DNA of 64,000 bases, taken from assembly GCA_021234155.1 (NCBI GenBank), contig JAJEKV010000170.1:374001-438000 (forward strand), read 5' to 3'. Positions within the stretch are counted from its first letter, which is position 1. The number at the start of each line of letters is the position of its first letter. The translations under genes were made by a program, and so were the position numbers. Under the pieces are notes generated by a model. The model was given only the letters and a program-made list of their open reading frames with translations. It was not told where the DNA came from and ran no database searches. Positions 27,389 through 41,100 of the stretch are shown in pieces. This DNA comes from Isoetes taiwanensis (Eukaryota > Streptophyta > Lycopodiopsida > Isoetales > Isoetaceae).

Positions 27389-27960
27389 TTATAATTAGGC
27401 AGAGTCTTATCCCAAGTTTCTATCAAAAGAGTTAGAGGAAATTCTACAGCTTCCCACACAATCCTGCTTAATGTCGAACAATGTCTTGGAAGATATAAGA
27501 AGGTTTGTGTGTTCAACATGTTTTCATTGGGACAGGTGGTTTAATACTCAGTGCAAGGAGCTTAAGCACCAGCTTAGGTTGGTGATACTACAAAACTTTC
27601 CTCAAGGGCAAGAAGGCACATCAGCTGATGTTCTATCTCATTGATCGTCACCCAAAAATGTTTTAGAGAAATGCTACATAGACACTCTGTAACCTACTGA
27701 AAATGTCTCTCAAGGGAGTTGCACTTGTTCAAGGTGTTGATGGAGATGGTACTTCTTTATGGGGTGGATGTATGGAGACCAGTGATATCACTTGCCACCT
27801 GGGAGAACTTGAAATAGATACAAAAGACCTTTTTGACTCGAGCGCTGGGATTCAAGGCCACGGTCCCATATCAAATTCTTTAGCAAAAGAGACTGGCTTT
27901 CTTCTTCTATAAAGAGCTATTTGAAAGTGGTCAACATGGGAAGCTCTCACCTTCGGAACC
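27389..27960 (+). pseudogene. LINE reverse transcriptase C-terminal remnant, right part of split LINE
   Basis: Decayed frames end in LLYGVDVWRPVISLATWENL, then QKTFLTRALGFKATVPYQIL (about 27750-27880). This is the connector region after the reverse transcriptase in a group of plant LINEs (LLYGVEVWG...W..IE..QK.FL...LGVK..PY). It resumes directly after the transposon inserted at 20305, although most of the reverse transcriptase itself is missing, so the LINE had an internal deletion or is a composite. Confidence 0.72.
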
Positions 27961-29468
27961 TCACGTACACACTAGCCATAGATCCACGCCATCTTAAAAC
28001 CTGTTGGAAGGAGAAATGAGCCATCTGGTTCTCTAGATGGAATATAGGAACATGGGTGCATACAGACGCAGAACAATGAGGATCGTCTCAAACAGTATCT
28101 GAATGCATGTTTCTTAAGTAAGCTTTGGGATAATAGTGCATCTAAGTGACTAAAAACCTCCTACTATGAGACAGGCCACTAATAGAGCAGATGCCACATA
28201 AAAATGATTATTATTAAGAACACATTTAATTATAGTGATTCTTTCAGGCATGGATAGTTTAGCTATATTCCACCAGAATAAGTGCTTTTGCAATCCTCCC
28301 AATTTTTCATCCCAAGCATCTGAAGCAGAAACCCAACTTATGCTTGAAATTGATCGTGAAAGGCTATATGATCAAGGTGAATGACTATATAATATAGTAA
28401 TTAGTTATAAATATAGTTTATAGCATTTGGAGCTGCAGTTGTAGCCAAATGAATCAACTACTGTAAGCAGTGTAGTGCTTAACATAAAAAGAAAGTCATA
28501 TCACATTGTACCATGTGTAGAGTTGGCGACAGGTATTCATAATTTGGTCTAGGCACAAATGCAAATGCTTCTCAGTTCTATCAGTAGAGGGCATATAACA
28601 AATCACTTCCATGTATTGCTGTCTTCATCCTCATGTTGACTCTGATTCTACCCTTAGAGATAATTCAATGCAGTAAAATGTACAATGGATTTGATCCTTC
28701 ATAGGTTATTCAATGCAGTAAAATGTACAATGGATTTGATCCTTCATGTTCATGCTCAATACGGTTAGTATTTGTCTAATACACTATGGCCAAATCCAAC
28801 AACTCTTAGAAGCTTGTCAATCAACTTATATTGAAGACCAACACGGGCCTAGCCAGTTAAACTCTTGGTAACTGGAGATCCCATCAATTTCGACCGTTGA
28901 ATCTACTTAAGCCTAGAAACTTAAGAAATTAACTCATGCATACTTAGGTAAAGAATTTAATCTTTATATCTATATTCCAAGGTCCCAAATATTTGATTTC
29001 CCCATAACCAACAATGTCCTCACACAACAATTCATGAACTTAACAATTATAGCTTCAAGCCAAAATATAATAATAATAATAATCAAGTTTATTTATTTGA
29101 CAATCCCCATTTCTACTCTCGTCTTTCCAAAGCTTGGCTACACTCCGGAGTATCTCGCACTTCTGCTTACACCATCAACCACGGGATTAGTCACACGGAC
29201 TAAGTGGGGATCGAGGTTCTAGGACATGTCTAAGCATCAAGAACATAATGCATCAATCCAATAACAATAACGTAACCTTACCATAACCTCGCCCTTGAAA
29301 CTCAAATGAATAGTCCAAACAAGCATGTAAACTATGCATAATTTATCCTGAATATCTAATATATAATACAACCATTGCAACTCAATTCCAACATTCAAGA
29401 TAACATAATAATAAATAAGCAACCATATCATCATAGATAAGCAACCATATCATCATAGCTTGGTATGA
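27961..29468. other. Gene-free span with small repeats
   Basis: A 45-bp tandem duplication (TTCAATGCAGTAAAATGTAC and following bases) starts at 28664 and 28709. A short AAT repeat lies at 29065-29084, and CAACCATATCATCATAG occurs twice near 29421-29458. No gene or RNA is seen. Confidence 0.5.
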
Positions 29469-31119
29469 GTCTGGTCACGGTCGTATTCCGCTTTGAATAC
29501 GGCGAATACGCAAATTTTAAAAAAACCGTATTCCAAAAAGGAATACGCCGTAAGGAAATGTTGATACCGAATACGACCGTATTCCAAGGAATACGGACAA
29601 GAATACGGGCGTATTAAGTTTGAATAGAAAAAAAAAAAAACTCAAAACGTGCTAAAAATTGGATCCCTTTGTTTTTTATATCTGCCCGACGACGACCTGC
29701 TTGCTGTCCATCGCCCGCCTCTGCCGCTCTCGATCCGTCGCTGCTCGATCCTTCAAGAGGTAGTTGCTTTAAACATGGTTTTTAATATCGCCTGTGTTAA
29801 ATGTAAATGGTCTTTTTCACAGCAGAGCAGGGGCTTAAAAAGTTTCTTGTTGAAGAAAATGGGTTCAACCATGACCGAATCATAAAGGTAAGAACTCATT
29901 ACTTTGCTTACTTTGAAAAGTAATTCCGAATGCAAATGCAAGACAACTTTTAGAAAAGAACCTTCTGAAAGGTGTTCAACTCGGTAAAGGTGTTCCATAT
30001 CCATTTGCCATGCTGAAAGAAGCCATAATATCATCGTAGTTCTTTTTCGTTCTATCAAGCCTTCTCTTCTGAATTGTATGTTTTCGTCCTGTTGATGGAG
30101 AGGCCAGAGATGATTGAATACAACACACTGGTTAAATGATTTTGGATTATCATTTCTTGCAACATTGAGATCTTCAGTGGTATGCAGCAGAGAGCTTTGA
30201 CTGAAGCCAGGGAGTAATGCAGCACTTGTTTTCAATGTATCTTCAGTTTAGAGTAAGTTCTGGTACTTGGTGGTACGAAAATTGTTATGATATGCCACAA
30301 TTGCAGGATATTGCACAGAAATTATTGTGTCAGTGTGCTAGCTCTTCCTCGCTTGAGAGGTTATTTAGTACATTTGAGCATGTGACAGATGGGAAAGGGG
30401 CATTAGAATGTTGCCAGAAAGATCGAGTGCTCTTGTATTTGTTGCACATAATTTGAAACTTCGTAATGAGAACAGAGCTGCAGCAAGAGTCCTTCCTGAA
30501 ATGTACGTTGGCTTCGGCAAGAAAGCTAGCATTCCAGAGCCAGAACAATTGCTAACATGGGGCACTGATGGAGATGATGATTATGATGATGACGTTGAAA
30601 CAATTGAGCATGCTGAAGGAAATTTGGAAGTGGAAGCAGTAGTGGATCTTTGGAGGAAGCAGGGAATGTTGGTAGTGGTTCTTGGTATGGTGAAGTTCAT
30701 GGAGAGGATCATGATTATAGCCCTACTGCTGATGTTGAATTTGTTCCATCCTCTCTCTACCCAGAGTGACAGACAGACAGTATCATATCCTTTCTAACTT
30801 GATAATATCCTTTCTAAGTTGGTTTTATGATAAATTTTCTAAGTTGGTTTTATGATAAACTTTCTAAGTTATGATAAGCTTTACTTTTATGTTTTCTTCC
30901 CTTAATGTTGTTATTATTGCAATAGAAGAATTTACAGTTTTCATAATTAAAATAGAGATTAAGCTGATAAGATCAAGTACAAATATGATATTTTATGGAA
31001 TATTCTAAGAGAATATTCCATATTCTCCGTATGCGTATTTCACGTATTCGTATTCCATATTCATTTTTGGGTCCCCGTATTCATTTCCGTATGCGTATTA
31101 TGTCACTGTGGTCTGGTCA
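29469..31119 (+). mobile_element. hAT transposon, internally deleted
   Basis: GTCTGGTCA flanks the unit at 29469-29477 and 31111-31119, consistent with a hAT target duplication (8 bp, here 9 matching). The left 150 bp contains about nine CGTATTC/GAATACG motifs and the right 100 bp at least three, plus CGTATGCGTATT variants; such subterminal arrays bind hAT transposases. Exact terminal inverted repeats are unclear. Only the C-terminal part of a transposase remains inside. Confidence 0.7.
30217..30797 (+). pseudogene. hAT transposase dimerisation domain remnant
   Basis: The frame reads GTWWYENCYDMPQLQDIAQK, then SSSSLERLFSTFEHVTDGKG, the C-terminal dimerisation domain of hAT transposases (W..L......L...A...L....SS...ER.FS). 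At about 30405 a frameshift moves to LPERSSALVFVAHNLKLRNE, the LVYV..NLRL end of the same domain, then an acidic tail (DGDDDYDDDVETIEHAEGN). The catalytic core is absent, so the element cannot move on its own. Confidence 0.85.
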
Positions 31120-31975
31120 TCTCATGTCATGGCTAAGCTCTTGTTGTACAGATGGGACAGAGTAATCTGGAATCATATTGCTGCATTGTTGCCACAGGAT
31201 TCTGGTCCACAGATTGAGGTAGTCGTATGGGGTTGCCATCGGGATATCCAGCCAGGGCGGTTTATGCCTTCTGTGTATAAATTGCTTTTGCGTTCTGAAA
31301 TCCTGTCTCCATCTAATAGGTGGCATCTTCAGGTCCCTCGGCCACAATGGAAAAGTGTGTGGATATGGGTATGGGATAAGCTGCGTCATCCCAAAGTAGT
31401 AGTTTTGTGGTGGCAAGTGATCCATAGATGCCTCAGAGTCAACAGGTTAGTCCTTAAAATGGATAATCGGATTTTAGAGCTATGTCCTTTATGCCAGCAA
31501 AGGGTTGAGAGTATTGAGCATTATTTTTTCTTGTGTGAGCGGCTTCGGCAGGCATGGTCTTGGTTGTTGACCCTATTTGGCATGTCTCGATCTAGCCAGC
31601 AAATTTTGCTTGCTATCTATCCTGATGCTTGGCCCAAACTACGGAAACGTGCTTTTCATCTCGCATGTGGCTGGCTTTTATGGTCAATCTGGAAGAGAAG
31701 GAGGTTGTTTATCTTTAAGGGCATAGATACTGCAGATGAGATTGTTCTTCAATGGGCGCAAAATAAAATTGTTATGGCTTACAATTGTTCTTCTCTTGAA
31801 CAAGAGAAGAAAGTACTGATCTGGCATACTTACCTACATATTCATTCTTTTGCATAGGCAGGTGGTTGTGCTCGGTTGGATCGGTTTGTCCACTGGGGTT
31901 ATAATCCTGTCTGCATTTTATGTTGCTCTAGTTTTTAGTTGGTGAATAAAGCTTGTCGTCCTTCAAAAAAAAAAT
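31108..31975 (+). mobile_element. LINE 3' end with poly(A)
   Basis: 5'-truncated L1-type LINE: an open zinc-binding C-terminus, a short 3' UTR with AATAAA near 31945 and an A-run at 31965-31974. It abuts the right flank of the hAT element. LINE sequence was not recognised on the hAT's left side. Confidence 0.8.
31129..31857 (+). CDS. LINE ORF2 C-terminal zinc-binding domain (zf-RVT), partial
   Basis: An uninterrupted frame of about 240 residues. WKSVWIWVWDKLRHPKVVVL and WWQVIHRCLRVNRLV lead into CPLCQQRVESIEHYFFLCER, which is the CX2C...HX4C zinc-binding module found after the reverse transcriptase of plant LINEs. The first ATG at 31129 is internal to the original polyprotein; the RT domain is missing by 5' truncation. 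The open frame suggests a relatively young copy. It has no independent function. Confidence 0.85.
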   Translation: MAKLLLYRWDRVIWNHIAALLPQDSGPQIEVVVWGCHRDIQPGRFMPSVYKLLLRSEILSPSNRWHLQVPRPQWKSVWIWVWDKLRHPKVVVLWWQVIHRCLRVNRLVLKMDNRILELCPLCQQRVESIEHYFFLCERLRQAWSWLLTLFGMSRSSQQILLAIYPDAWPKLRKRAFHLACGWLLWSIWKRRRLFIFKGIDTADEIVLQWAQNKIVMAYNCSSLEQEKKVLIWHTYLHIHSFA

Positions 31976-34900
31976 CATAGATTACAACCAATATTCCTCT
32001 AGGTCTGAGCATGGTCAACTCGGCTGATCAGGCCATTGACATAGAGGCAGTGTAACCACGTGTGTACACACCCATCCACGTTGCGTCCAACATTGGAGGA
32101 CCACTTAACTGTGCATAACGTTGTACCATACAGTACCAACGCCCGATGTTCAATAACCATTCACATAGCACTGTGCAATAACCGCAAGTCTAGACCATCG
32201 CACCTAGACTCCGGCCCCAGAGGTCTATATCAAAGAATTATACCATAGATAACTCATTTTTATCATCACACATTCAAAGACAAGTTCAACATTAAGTAAT
32301 TTCTATAGGTTCCACTTCACTACTATGTTTAAGATAAGAATATCTAATAAGAATTAATATAACCGTTTTTTTATTAACATATTCGACTAGGTTAACTTTT
32401 CATAATTTATTATATACGGGTTTAAGACATTCACCTTAATAACAAACCAACGTAATCATTATTTAATCCATGAATATCTACTATATACAATCATGCATGC
32501 TGGTTTATGACCAGCCCATATAATTCAATTCTAAATCCATGCTAGGTTCCAGAAACAATCATTGTTTAATCAAACACAGCTTTACTAACCCTAGAAAACC
32601 CCAGGTATAAAGCTTGATCCCCACCTGGAAATTCCGTTTGCTCGTTCTGCAACTCTAGCAACGCTCCCAGATCACTGCGCACAACCAGCTCCTTCAACAA
32701 TCCATCCACAATCTGTCTCCTTCCAAAAAGCTCCACCAACACATGCACCAAGATATTCGTTATATTTATTATTAACCACCAATATATTTTTCTGTATAAT
32801 CTCGACATATACGACATATAAACTCTGCATGTATGATATTTTAATTTTTATTATTTCCTTGCATCCCTTAATAATATAAAATTCCATAACATACTCACAA
32901 CAAGATCCTAACAATTCTCTGTTTAAATTCACTCAAGTTCTTTTTAAATTCCACAATACATTCTGCAGCCCTTGAATTATCATGATCTAAGATGAGATGA
33001 GGATGTATTACTCATAAAAGTCGTAACTTAGTTGCTTCAAGATCTAGGGCAAGTTGCTCAAATTGTGTATGAGGGATTCTAGCTACACTTCCAAATTGTA
33101 TTAAAAGTACAGAATTTAGACTAACCATGCCATGCGATCTGCATCTTCTATTTTTAATCTGCCTGCATTACTTTTGCATTTATGTCACATGAGTTTAGAG
33201 AGAAGAGAGGTCCCACTGGCCACACTTTGCTGCCAAAATTTAAGTTACTAGAACACGTTCTGCTCTATATCTGTCAAAGCATTTTTTTTTTTCATCAAAT
33301 CGCCCTTTTTTGTGGCATTGCTACGAAAATAGTCTGGCAAATCCCTTGGCCTTATGGGAGGAATTCCTACTAAGTTTTGAGATAAAGTTCTTGATCGCTT
33401 GCACCATCCTCATTTGACATATCAAAGAAGGGGGAAATGAAATGAAGTAATTTTAAGCACGAAATGAGGGTTTTTACTCACCTATTATAAGGAAATAATC
33501 AACCTCAATTTGTCAATAGAGCAGCGAAGTTGATTGAGGACCAGATGATAATGCATTAAAGTATCTCTGGGTGACTGCAATTGAAGCTTGTGCCTTGAAA
33601 GAGAGCAATATGACACCCCACGCCCTAATGTTTGCATCAATCATACCAGACCTAGTGTTTGCAAACGATGACTTTTCTTCTGCGCTCTAGCTCCTACGTT
33701 TCTTGAGCACGCTGCTTTTCATTGTCTCGAGCCTTGATAGAAAGGCTCAAAGAACAAAACCCTATAGCAAAGGCTGCTTAGCGCTAGCGAAGGGAAAAAC
33801 TCCTCAACCCTCCTTCCGTATGGGTGCTGGGATCATACCTTTAGGAGGTTATGGACATGCGAGCTATGTCCTTGGGCACACACTTGACATGTATATATAC
33901 ATTTATTTCATGATGATGTATACTTGTACAATTTGACATCATTCTTATTACTGCCATGGTTTTTCCCTCGAAAACTCTTGGTAGGGGTTTTTAGCGGGCC
34001 GATGTCGTTGATCGTTCATACAGTCCCATAGGCGATTGAATATGATGGGCGGTAAAAATAATCATTCTATTTTAGTCTATTTAATGCTCATGGCGTCCAG
34101 ATCAAAGAGTTAATGTGACCATCGAATCTAGAAATTTGGATCAAATTCGTCAAAACCCTAGCGATGTTAAACACCCTAATCTTTTTTTGCATCTACATAT
34201 GGTTGCACAATCCAAAAAGAAAAACTATAAGGTCTTTTACCATTGGAGTTCTAACTGCTCCAGAATAGCTTCAGACAAATTCCAATACATTGGGAAGATG
34301 GGAATGTGAAAAATCCGCAGGCTGCTCAAGTTTTTTATTGGAAACATGATCCTCTAGAGGAGGAATCTGTTGATGAGAAAAAAAGGCCAGGAAGAAGGTA
34401 GACAAATGGGCTGTTGCTGGGGCTTGGGCTTCTTAGTCCGCCGAGGAGGATGCAACCTGAAGAAACCTAAAGAAAAAATCTATGGATAAGCCTCGGCCTT
34501 TGGATGTCGTGGATCCCAACCATCCAAATTAGGGCTGGATCACCACACTAAAACATTATACATAGGAAAAATGCTTAAGGTAAGATAGACCATTAATTGT
34601 GATTATATTTTTCGTGGCGGTCACAACTTGGTCTCAAGTCTATTGATTAGAGAGCAATGCTCCTTTGAATACAACAATGGTAATAGATACAAATTATGAC
34701 ACCTTGTCCTAGAGGAATCAGCACACAAAAGACCGCCCAAACCACAAAAATAACATGCCAACCAAAGGGCAGCGTTGCCTCCATCACCACGTTAATGCTG
34801 ATGGGTATGCGTCTAGACAAATTCAGTTGTCCAGGACAAATTTGATTCAAATTTTCTTTGTATTTCAAGAAGTGAGTATACATAGATAATCAAAATTCGT

Positions 34901-35112
34901 TGACCACAGGACTGCTACAAAACAATGGAACAGGTGTGCCAAATACAATATATATTTAGCTTTCCATGCGCAGAAACTTTGGCCTTTGGCAGGCATGAAA
35001 GTTCGCTCACCTTGCGTGGTCAACTAAATCTGCTTCGTTTCTATACAAGAAAAATATACACGGAGACCCCAGCATTTGAACAGAGAAAAGCAAAACCATG
35101 CCGCAGGATCTT
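31976..35112. other. Intergenic span downstream of the SNF2 gene
   Basis: No reading frame has a recognisable domain; the longest (33703-33936, 34115-34309) are short and isolated. The region is AT-rich between 32240 and 33000 and slightly richer in GC around 33640-33870. I found no tRNA, rRNA or clear transposon end. The SNF2 stop codon lies at the right border. Confidence 0.45.
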
Positions 35113-38100
35113 TTAAAGATTTTTGACAATCTTTTTGCTTCTTGTGGAACCATAATTATCTGATCCCTGACCTGTCTCTTGTGCACTATCTTCTCCAGAC
35201 TCCTGATATTTTGAGCGTTTTCTACGTAACTTTTTCCAGTCTGGGGTATTACCTGATTTGATGTAGGGCATTATAAGAGAATCATCTGCACTGGAAGATG
35301 GTGCTTCTGTCTCATACTCATCTACCACCCTCCTGTACTGTGCTATTTCTATGTCCTCAGCATTTTCCATCTCCTGATTCTTTAGTTTCCTTGAAAGCTT
35401 TGATTTCACCATCTCAGACACGTCTTCCCCATGCTCAACAGCTTTTAACCATTGTGAATCGCTTAAAACATCTGCATATACAACTTCTTTTCGCTGCCTT
35501 TTGGCAGATAACTGATCCACTGAAGCCTGAAAGCTTCTTTGTTGTACATCTTCTGGCCGTAGAAAAACCCATTCTGGAACTTCGCGCTCCTCCATCAGTC
35601 TTGACCTATACCCTTCATTATTACGCCTCTCTTCATCCATTTCCTCAAAAAGTAGAAACTCCTCCTCTGATCTTGCTGCCAGGCGATTGATTTCCCTCTC
35701 ACTAGGGACATCTGTACTTAATGCATTTGTTCCTCTCCGCATTATTTCTTCCAGCATTTCCCGTCTCTCTTGAGCTGCAACCAAAGGAGAATAGAATAGA
35801 TTCAGCTCACATAGAAAAACAGTACATTAATAGTGCATCAAGAGACAGAAGCGCACAAGTTCCATTTACCTGTAGAAGTTGTGTTGAACAACCCTGCCTG
35901 AATGACCTTTGCATCAATTCCCATCTTAGATTTTGCACGCTCCAAAATTTCCTCCTCAATTGAACCAACACTAACTAAAACAAAAACATGAACCTCCTTT
36001 TTTTGCCCTATTCGATGTGCCCTGTCCTCTGCCTGCTGATCCATTTGTGGGTTCCAGTCACTATCAAATAATATTACAGTATCTGCTGTTTGAAGATTAA
36101 GCCCTAACCCACCAGCTCGAGTACTAAGAAGAAACATGAAATATGGTGAGTCCGGTGCATTAAACTCTTGAAGCAGATAACCTCGGTCTTCAGTCTTTGT
36201 AGTTCCATCCAATCTAAGGTACATAAACCCTCGCCAATTTAGGTACCTTTCCAAAACATCCATAAGACGTGTCATTTGTGAAAATAATAAAACTCGGTGC
36301 CCTGTTCTCCTCAGTTTCGGTAATAAACGGTCAAGAAGTTCAAACTTTCCAGAAGCCCTCACAATCTCATCTTGCTCACGGGCCACATAATCAGTTCCTT
36401 CAAGAAACAAGTAGGGGTGATTGCAACACTTCCTTAGTTGCATGGCTGTATTCTGTAACCCTTTAGATTTTCCTGTGCCTAGACAATGATGAAGACAATG
36501 TGAGACAACAAAAAAATATGCTTCATCCTGGTTCAATTAATTAAATAACCAAAAAGCTTTTATCATCTAAGTAATGTCTTCAGATGTAACTTCGTGCCAA
36601 GCATATGTTTTCCATCTCTCCCTAGCACGTATGATAAACCTCATGAATTGGGTAATGAATTTGCAGGATATTCTAATACTTTCCAAGAGATGGGAATAAG
36701 CAACACTAATACTGTGTTCGCTGCAAGTATAAAATTCAGCTCTCTATGCAAAGAATAAGACTTCTAGTTTGCCTGGTAAATTCTGCACTCAATAATAGAA
36801 GCCTTCCATGGATTTTATTACTGCTGCTCTTGCAGTTGTAATTGTCACCAAGAACTGGTCACAAATTTTCATTTAAAAGTTGAACATGAAATGCCATTTC
36901 ATTCAAGATTATACCCATGCGGATAACTATCTCTTTGGCATTAGAAGCCAAACAATGCAAAATCTGGTTCCTGTCCTTGTATTAAAATAACCTTCATAAG
37001 TAAGTTATTCCACAGACTTAATAACTGATTAGCTACTTCCTTTAAAAGACCCTAGCTAAGCAAGTGCATCAAGCTAGACATCAATGCTGAGCATATATCT
37101 CATAAAAATATATTATATATATGTGCCAAATGAATGAAAGTTTTACGCAAAAACAATCTAGTCAAGTTGTGCCAAATGAATGAAAGTTTTACGCAAAAAC
37201 AATCTAGTCAAGTTCTTTTGCAGCGTTAAAAGCTTATTTTACAATACATTGATAAGATGAATAACTTTCTTACCAGAATCTAAACCAACTCGACCTTCAC
37301 TGATAACTTGCTGGTAATACAGCCGTTGCCAGGCCGAAAGGTCACATTTTAATATAACTTGAACTTTTCCAGGCAAAAACTTTTCAACTTCGGACTTCTT
37401 TCTCCTCAAAAGAAAAGGACGGATTACCTGCACATAAATCCACATATTTATCTTTTATCATCCGTAGCTCAGGCTCTCGAACTTAATATCAGCCTCCATA
37501 TCAGTAAACTTCCATAATCAGATTTCCTTGAACTAAAACAGATGGACTGTGTTTCCATAAGGAACTTCTATTGAACAGTAAAACACATGAAATCTCAAAG
37601 CTGCCAGCACATGGCGAGCTCAAATGAAATTTCTTTCAAAACCTACCTGGTGCAGACGACGAATAACAAGCAGTTGTTCTTCCTCTGTAAGTGAGACTTC
37701 AGAACGGTCCGCAAAAGGGGCATTGAACCAGTCTTCAAAGTTCTGACTCGAATTAAAAATAGCTGGCAACAAAAAATTTAGCAATGACCACAACTCTTGA
37801 AGACTATTCTGTATTGGTGTTCCAGTCAAAAGAAGCCTTCGCCTAATATGGTACCTGCTAATAAGTCCCAATAGCTCAAATGTTACACATTGCACATTCA
37901 TGAGACATGACAAAGCAGGGTATAACAAAGAAAACTCTGTCAAGAAATTTCTTCTTGTTCCAGTAAAGTAATCGTAAGGTAGATGTACTGTAGTACTCTG
38001 TATAGAAACTAGACATTATAAAAGTAATAAGCTTGAGGACAGTCATCGAACATTCAAAATGAGTGGTTTTCAGACCATAATAGATAGATAGATAGAGATG

Positions 38101-41100
38101 GAAGAATGAAGTTCATCTTACCCTGCTGCCAGAGTTCGGGCAAGCATGCTCTCATGGTTCTTGAGACGATGACCCTCATCCACAACCATGTAATGCCATC
38201 TAATTTTTTTCAAAAATGCCTTATCACGCATAATTAGGTCATAATGAGTGATGAGAACATTGAACTTTGCATGACGTCCGTATTCTTCTCGCAATGCCTT
38301 CCTCTCATCAAGCCGCCCATCATAAACTACTACTATCATACTGAAAAACAAAGTTTGTCCAAAAGATTAGCATTATGGCCAATTAAAAACGTTTACAGAA
38401 AAGCAAACGTGCAGCATGCCATATTGCAATGTCTCACTGCATTCAAATGGCAACTACGTGCAGCTAAGGTAACCAAAAAACACCTACCTTGGAGCCCATG
38501 TGCTGAATTCATGTGACCAGTTTGGCAAGACTGCTTTTGGTGCAACAATTATATGTGGTCCTGATAAGCCTTTGTTTTCCATAAGATAAGCAAGGAGGGC
38601 TATAGTCTGGATGGTTTTTCCCAGACCCATTTCATCAGCAAGTATCCCATTCAAGTTGTTGTTATATAATGAAAGCATCCACTGCAGACCTTCTAGCTGG
38701 TATGTCCGTAGCTCTCCACCTTCCAACATTGCTGGCTGTTCTGTTACCTGGACAATACGGGATGCACATGTCAGTTTACACCTTAATCATCAAATTACTT
38801 TACAAACTAAAAGCTCCTCAAGAATTTATCAGGTGTTTGGAAACGTTTACCTTCTCTTCAATCTGATGTACAGCAAAATTGTACTGTCTTTGCCCCTCAA
38901 GGAAGTCTCTTTTCTTTCCAATCTCATGGCCAGCAATTTCGTCTGCCCCGTCTTTACCACTTAGTGTTCCCTTTGGAGAGACCACATCTGCCCCTGTGCC
39001 CTCCCCTTCCTTCATTCTTGGCCGTGGAGAACCAAGTTCCAGGTTTCCCCAATCTTTTCCCTTTTCTCGATGACGTTCCTTCCTAAAATTATCCTCAGGC
39101 TCTGCGTCTTTTTGCTTCTGAACCATGGCACCAAGCCTCTGGAGAAGATCATCAGTTTTTGAGAGCAAAGTCATAAGCCGTTCATTCTTACTCTCTTCGA
39201 CCATTCGCATATATGCCTCCTGATCATCAGACTTCAAAGCTTGAAACCTTAGCTTTTCGGCACGCGTTGCCCGTTGCTTTTGCTTTGCATGCCAAGCCTT
39301 CAGGTGCAATGTAATATTAATTAGACAACCAGTCATATATGCCAACAAGTTCATGTCAACCCAGATGCATGAACATGAAGTAAGCTGGTTCAAAGTATTA
39401 TTACCAGTATGCCATCATTGCGTTGTTTTTGAAGCTTAGAGGTAGCTTGACACTGCAACTGGAACTCCCGAACCAAATTTAGCAACTCATTGAAAAACTT
39501 CCTTTTTCTTGTTGCAATCCTTGCCTGCTCCTCCTCTTCCATTCGTTTTTGTCTCTAGAATGTTATAAAAACGTGATAAATGACCAGCACAGGTCACTTG
39601 AAAGAAGAACAAACTGAATATTACCTCTAATTCTTTTTTTCTGCGTAATCTTTCATCAGATTCTAGGCCAAGGCTAGAGCTTCCAGTATGAATTCCCATA
39701 AATGCAGCAAAGTGCTGCCGCAATCGCATAAGTCCCCAATCAAACAACACGGTCTCTGGCTTAGAACACAGCTGCTGAAAGTGCTGCTCAGCAGCCACTT
39801 CAAAGCGCACCTTCTTCTGAATTGCTAGCAACTATAATCCCACCAACATTTGTAACACAAAATAAATGCATATGTTAATAATTAAATTAAATAAAATAGC
39901 TAGAAAATCAAGGCTTAAGTTATGACCAAGCATATTCAGAGCCTATAATTGAGCACTATGAAGATCAGTACACAGAGATGTTAAAGTCTAATGGCAGTGA
40001 TCGGCACATTCCCGTAAAAGTGAACAATATATGCAACACATTTTGATCAGGACAGCTTAAAGCCCCGGCCAGCAACATCAAAACGAAGGCAGAGACCAAC
40101 AGCATCTGCTCCTTGGTTAATCTAAATGCTACAGTGTAATGTACAGAGAGTCCTATAAGAAAAGTGCCCGAGCTTCCTTGACCTCATGCTTTTCATGAGT
40201 CTGAACCTAACTATGGGCCTAACTGGAATATGGGCCTAGCTGACTATGGTCAACGCCTTTATACTGCATTAGCAACCAAAAGATTGTATTCTGGCCTATT
40301 TCTGAAATTACATGGATGCCCTCTATCTTCAAGATATAAATTCTGCTGCATTGATAAGATTTGTCTGCAATTCCAAGCATTTCTTACAGAAAGTGGCAAA
40401 ACTGGTATATTGAAAATGCTAAACCATCAGAAATAAAAGACAACAAGAGCATTAGGGTCCAGTCACATGATGCCGGTAACAGGGATTTTTCCCTGTTGCC
40501 ATTGACGTTTTTTTTTTCTCGGGGTCACGTGATCCTATCAGACTCAGGGTTCCACGTTTCAAAGAAAGAATGGAAGCAAAAAAATTTTGCGCCGCTGTTT
40601 GTGATCCGGCAGAGGATTGCTGCCAAGTGCTATAAAATCACCTGTCTTCATCTCTGAAATCCCTGTTGACGGCAATGCTTCCAACCGACGCAGGAGCCCG
40701 CTGAACGAACTGCTATCAACAGGGTTTCTTCCCTGTCAAAATTTAGCATGTGACCTCTTCTATTTCTATCATTGACGGCATGCCAACCCTGTTGACGGCA
40801 TCATGTGACCGGGCCCTTAGCAAACATCCATGTGCCAAACATTATTCCCCATTATCCTGGTTACAAACTCACCTTCAAAGTCCGTAACTCAATTTGTGCA
40901 GCTCTTTGCACATTCTCCCCAACATCCAGTGACAAACCTAAGAGGTCCAAAGAAAATAATAAATTTCAGGTCTATTGTTTAGAGCAATTGAGTGTTCATA
41001 TGTTGTTAGCTAACCAAAATAATAAACATGTTCGAGTATAACATAGTGGAAAACGGAATATGCAACCAAAGATGCAGGTACTATGACAAGTACTTCCATA

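Noticed and set aside
29753-30235. 160-codon minus-strand frame inside the hAT element
   Set aside because: The transposase reads on the plus strand; this antisense frame has no domain.
33640-33900. Possible organelle DNA insertion
   Set aside because: The composition shift is slight and no chloroplast or mitochondrial gene text can be read.
35298-35690. 130-codon plus-strand frame
   Set aside because: Antisense shadow of the last exon of the SNF2 gene.
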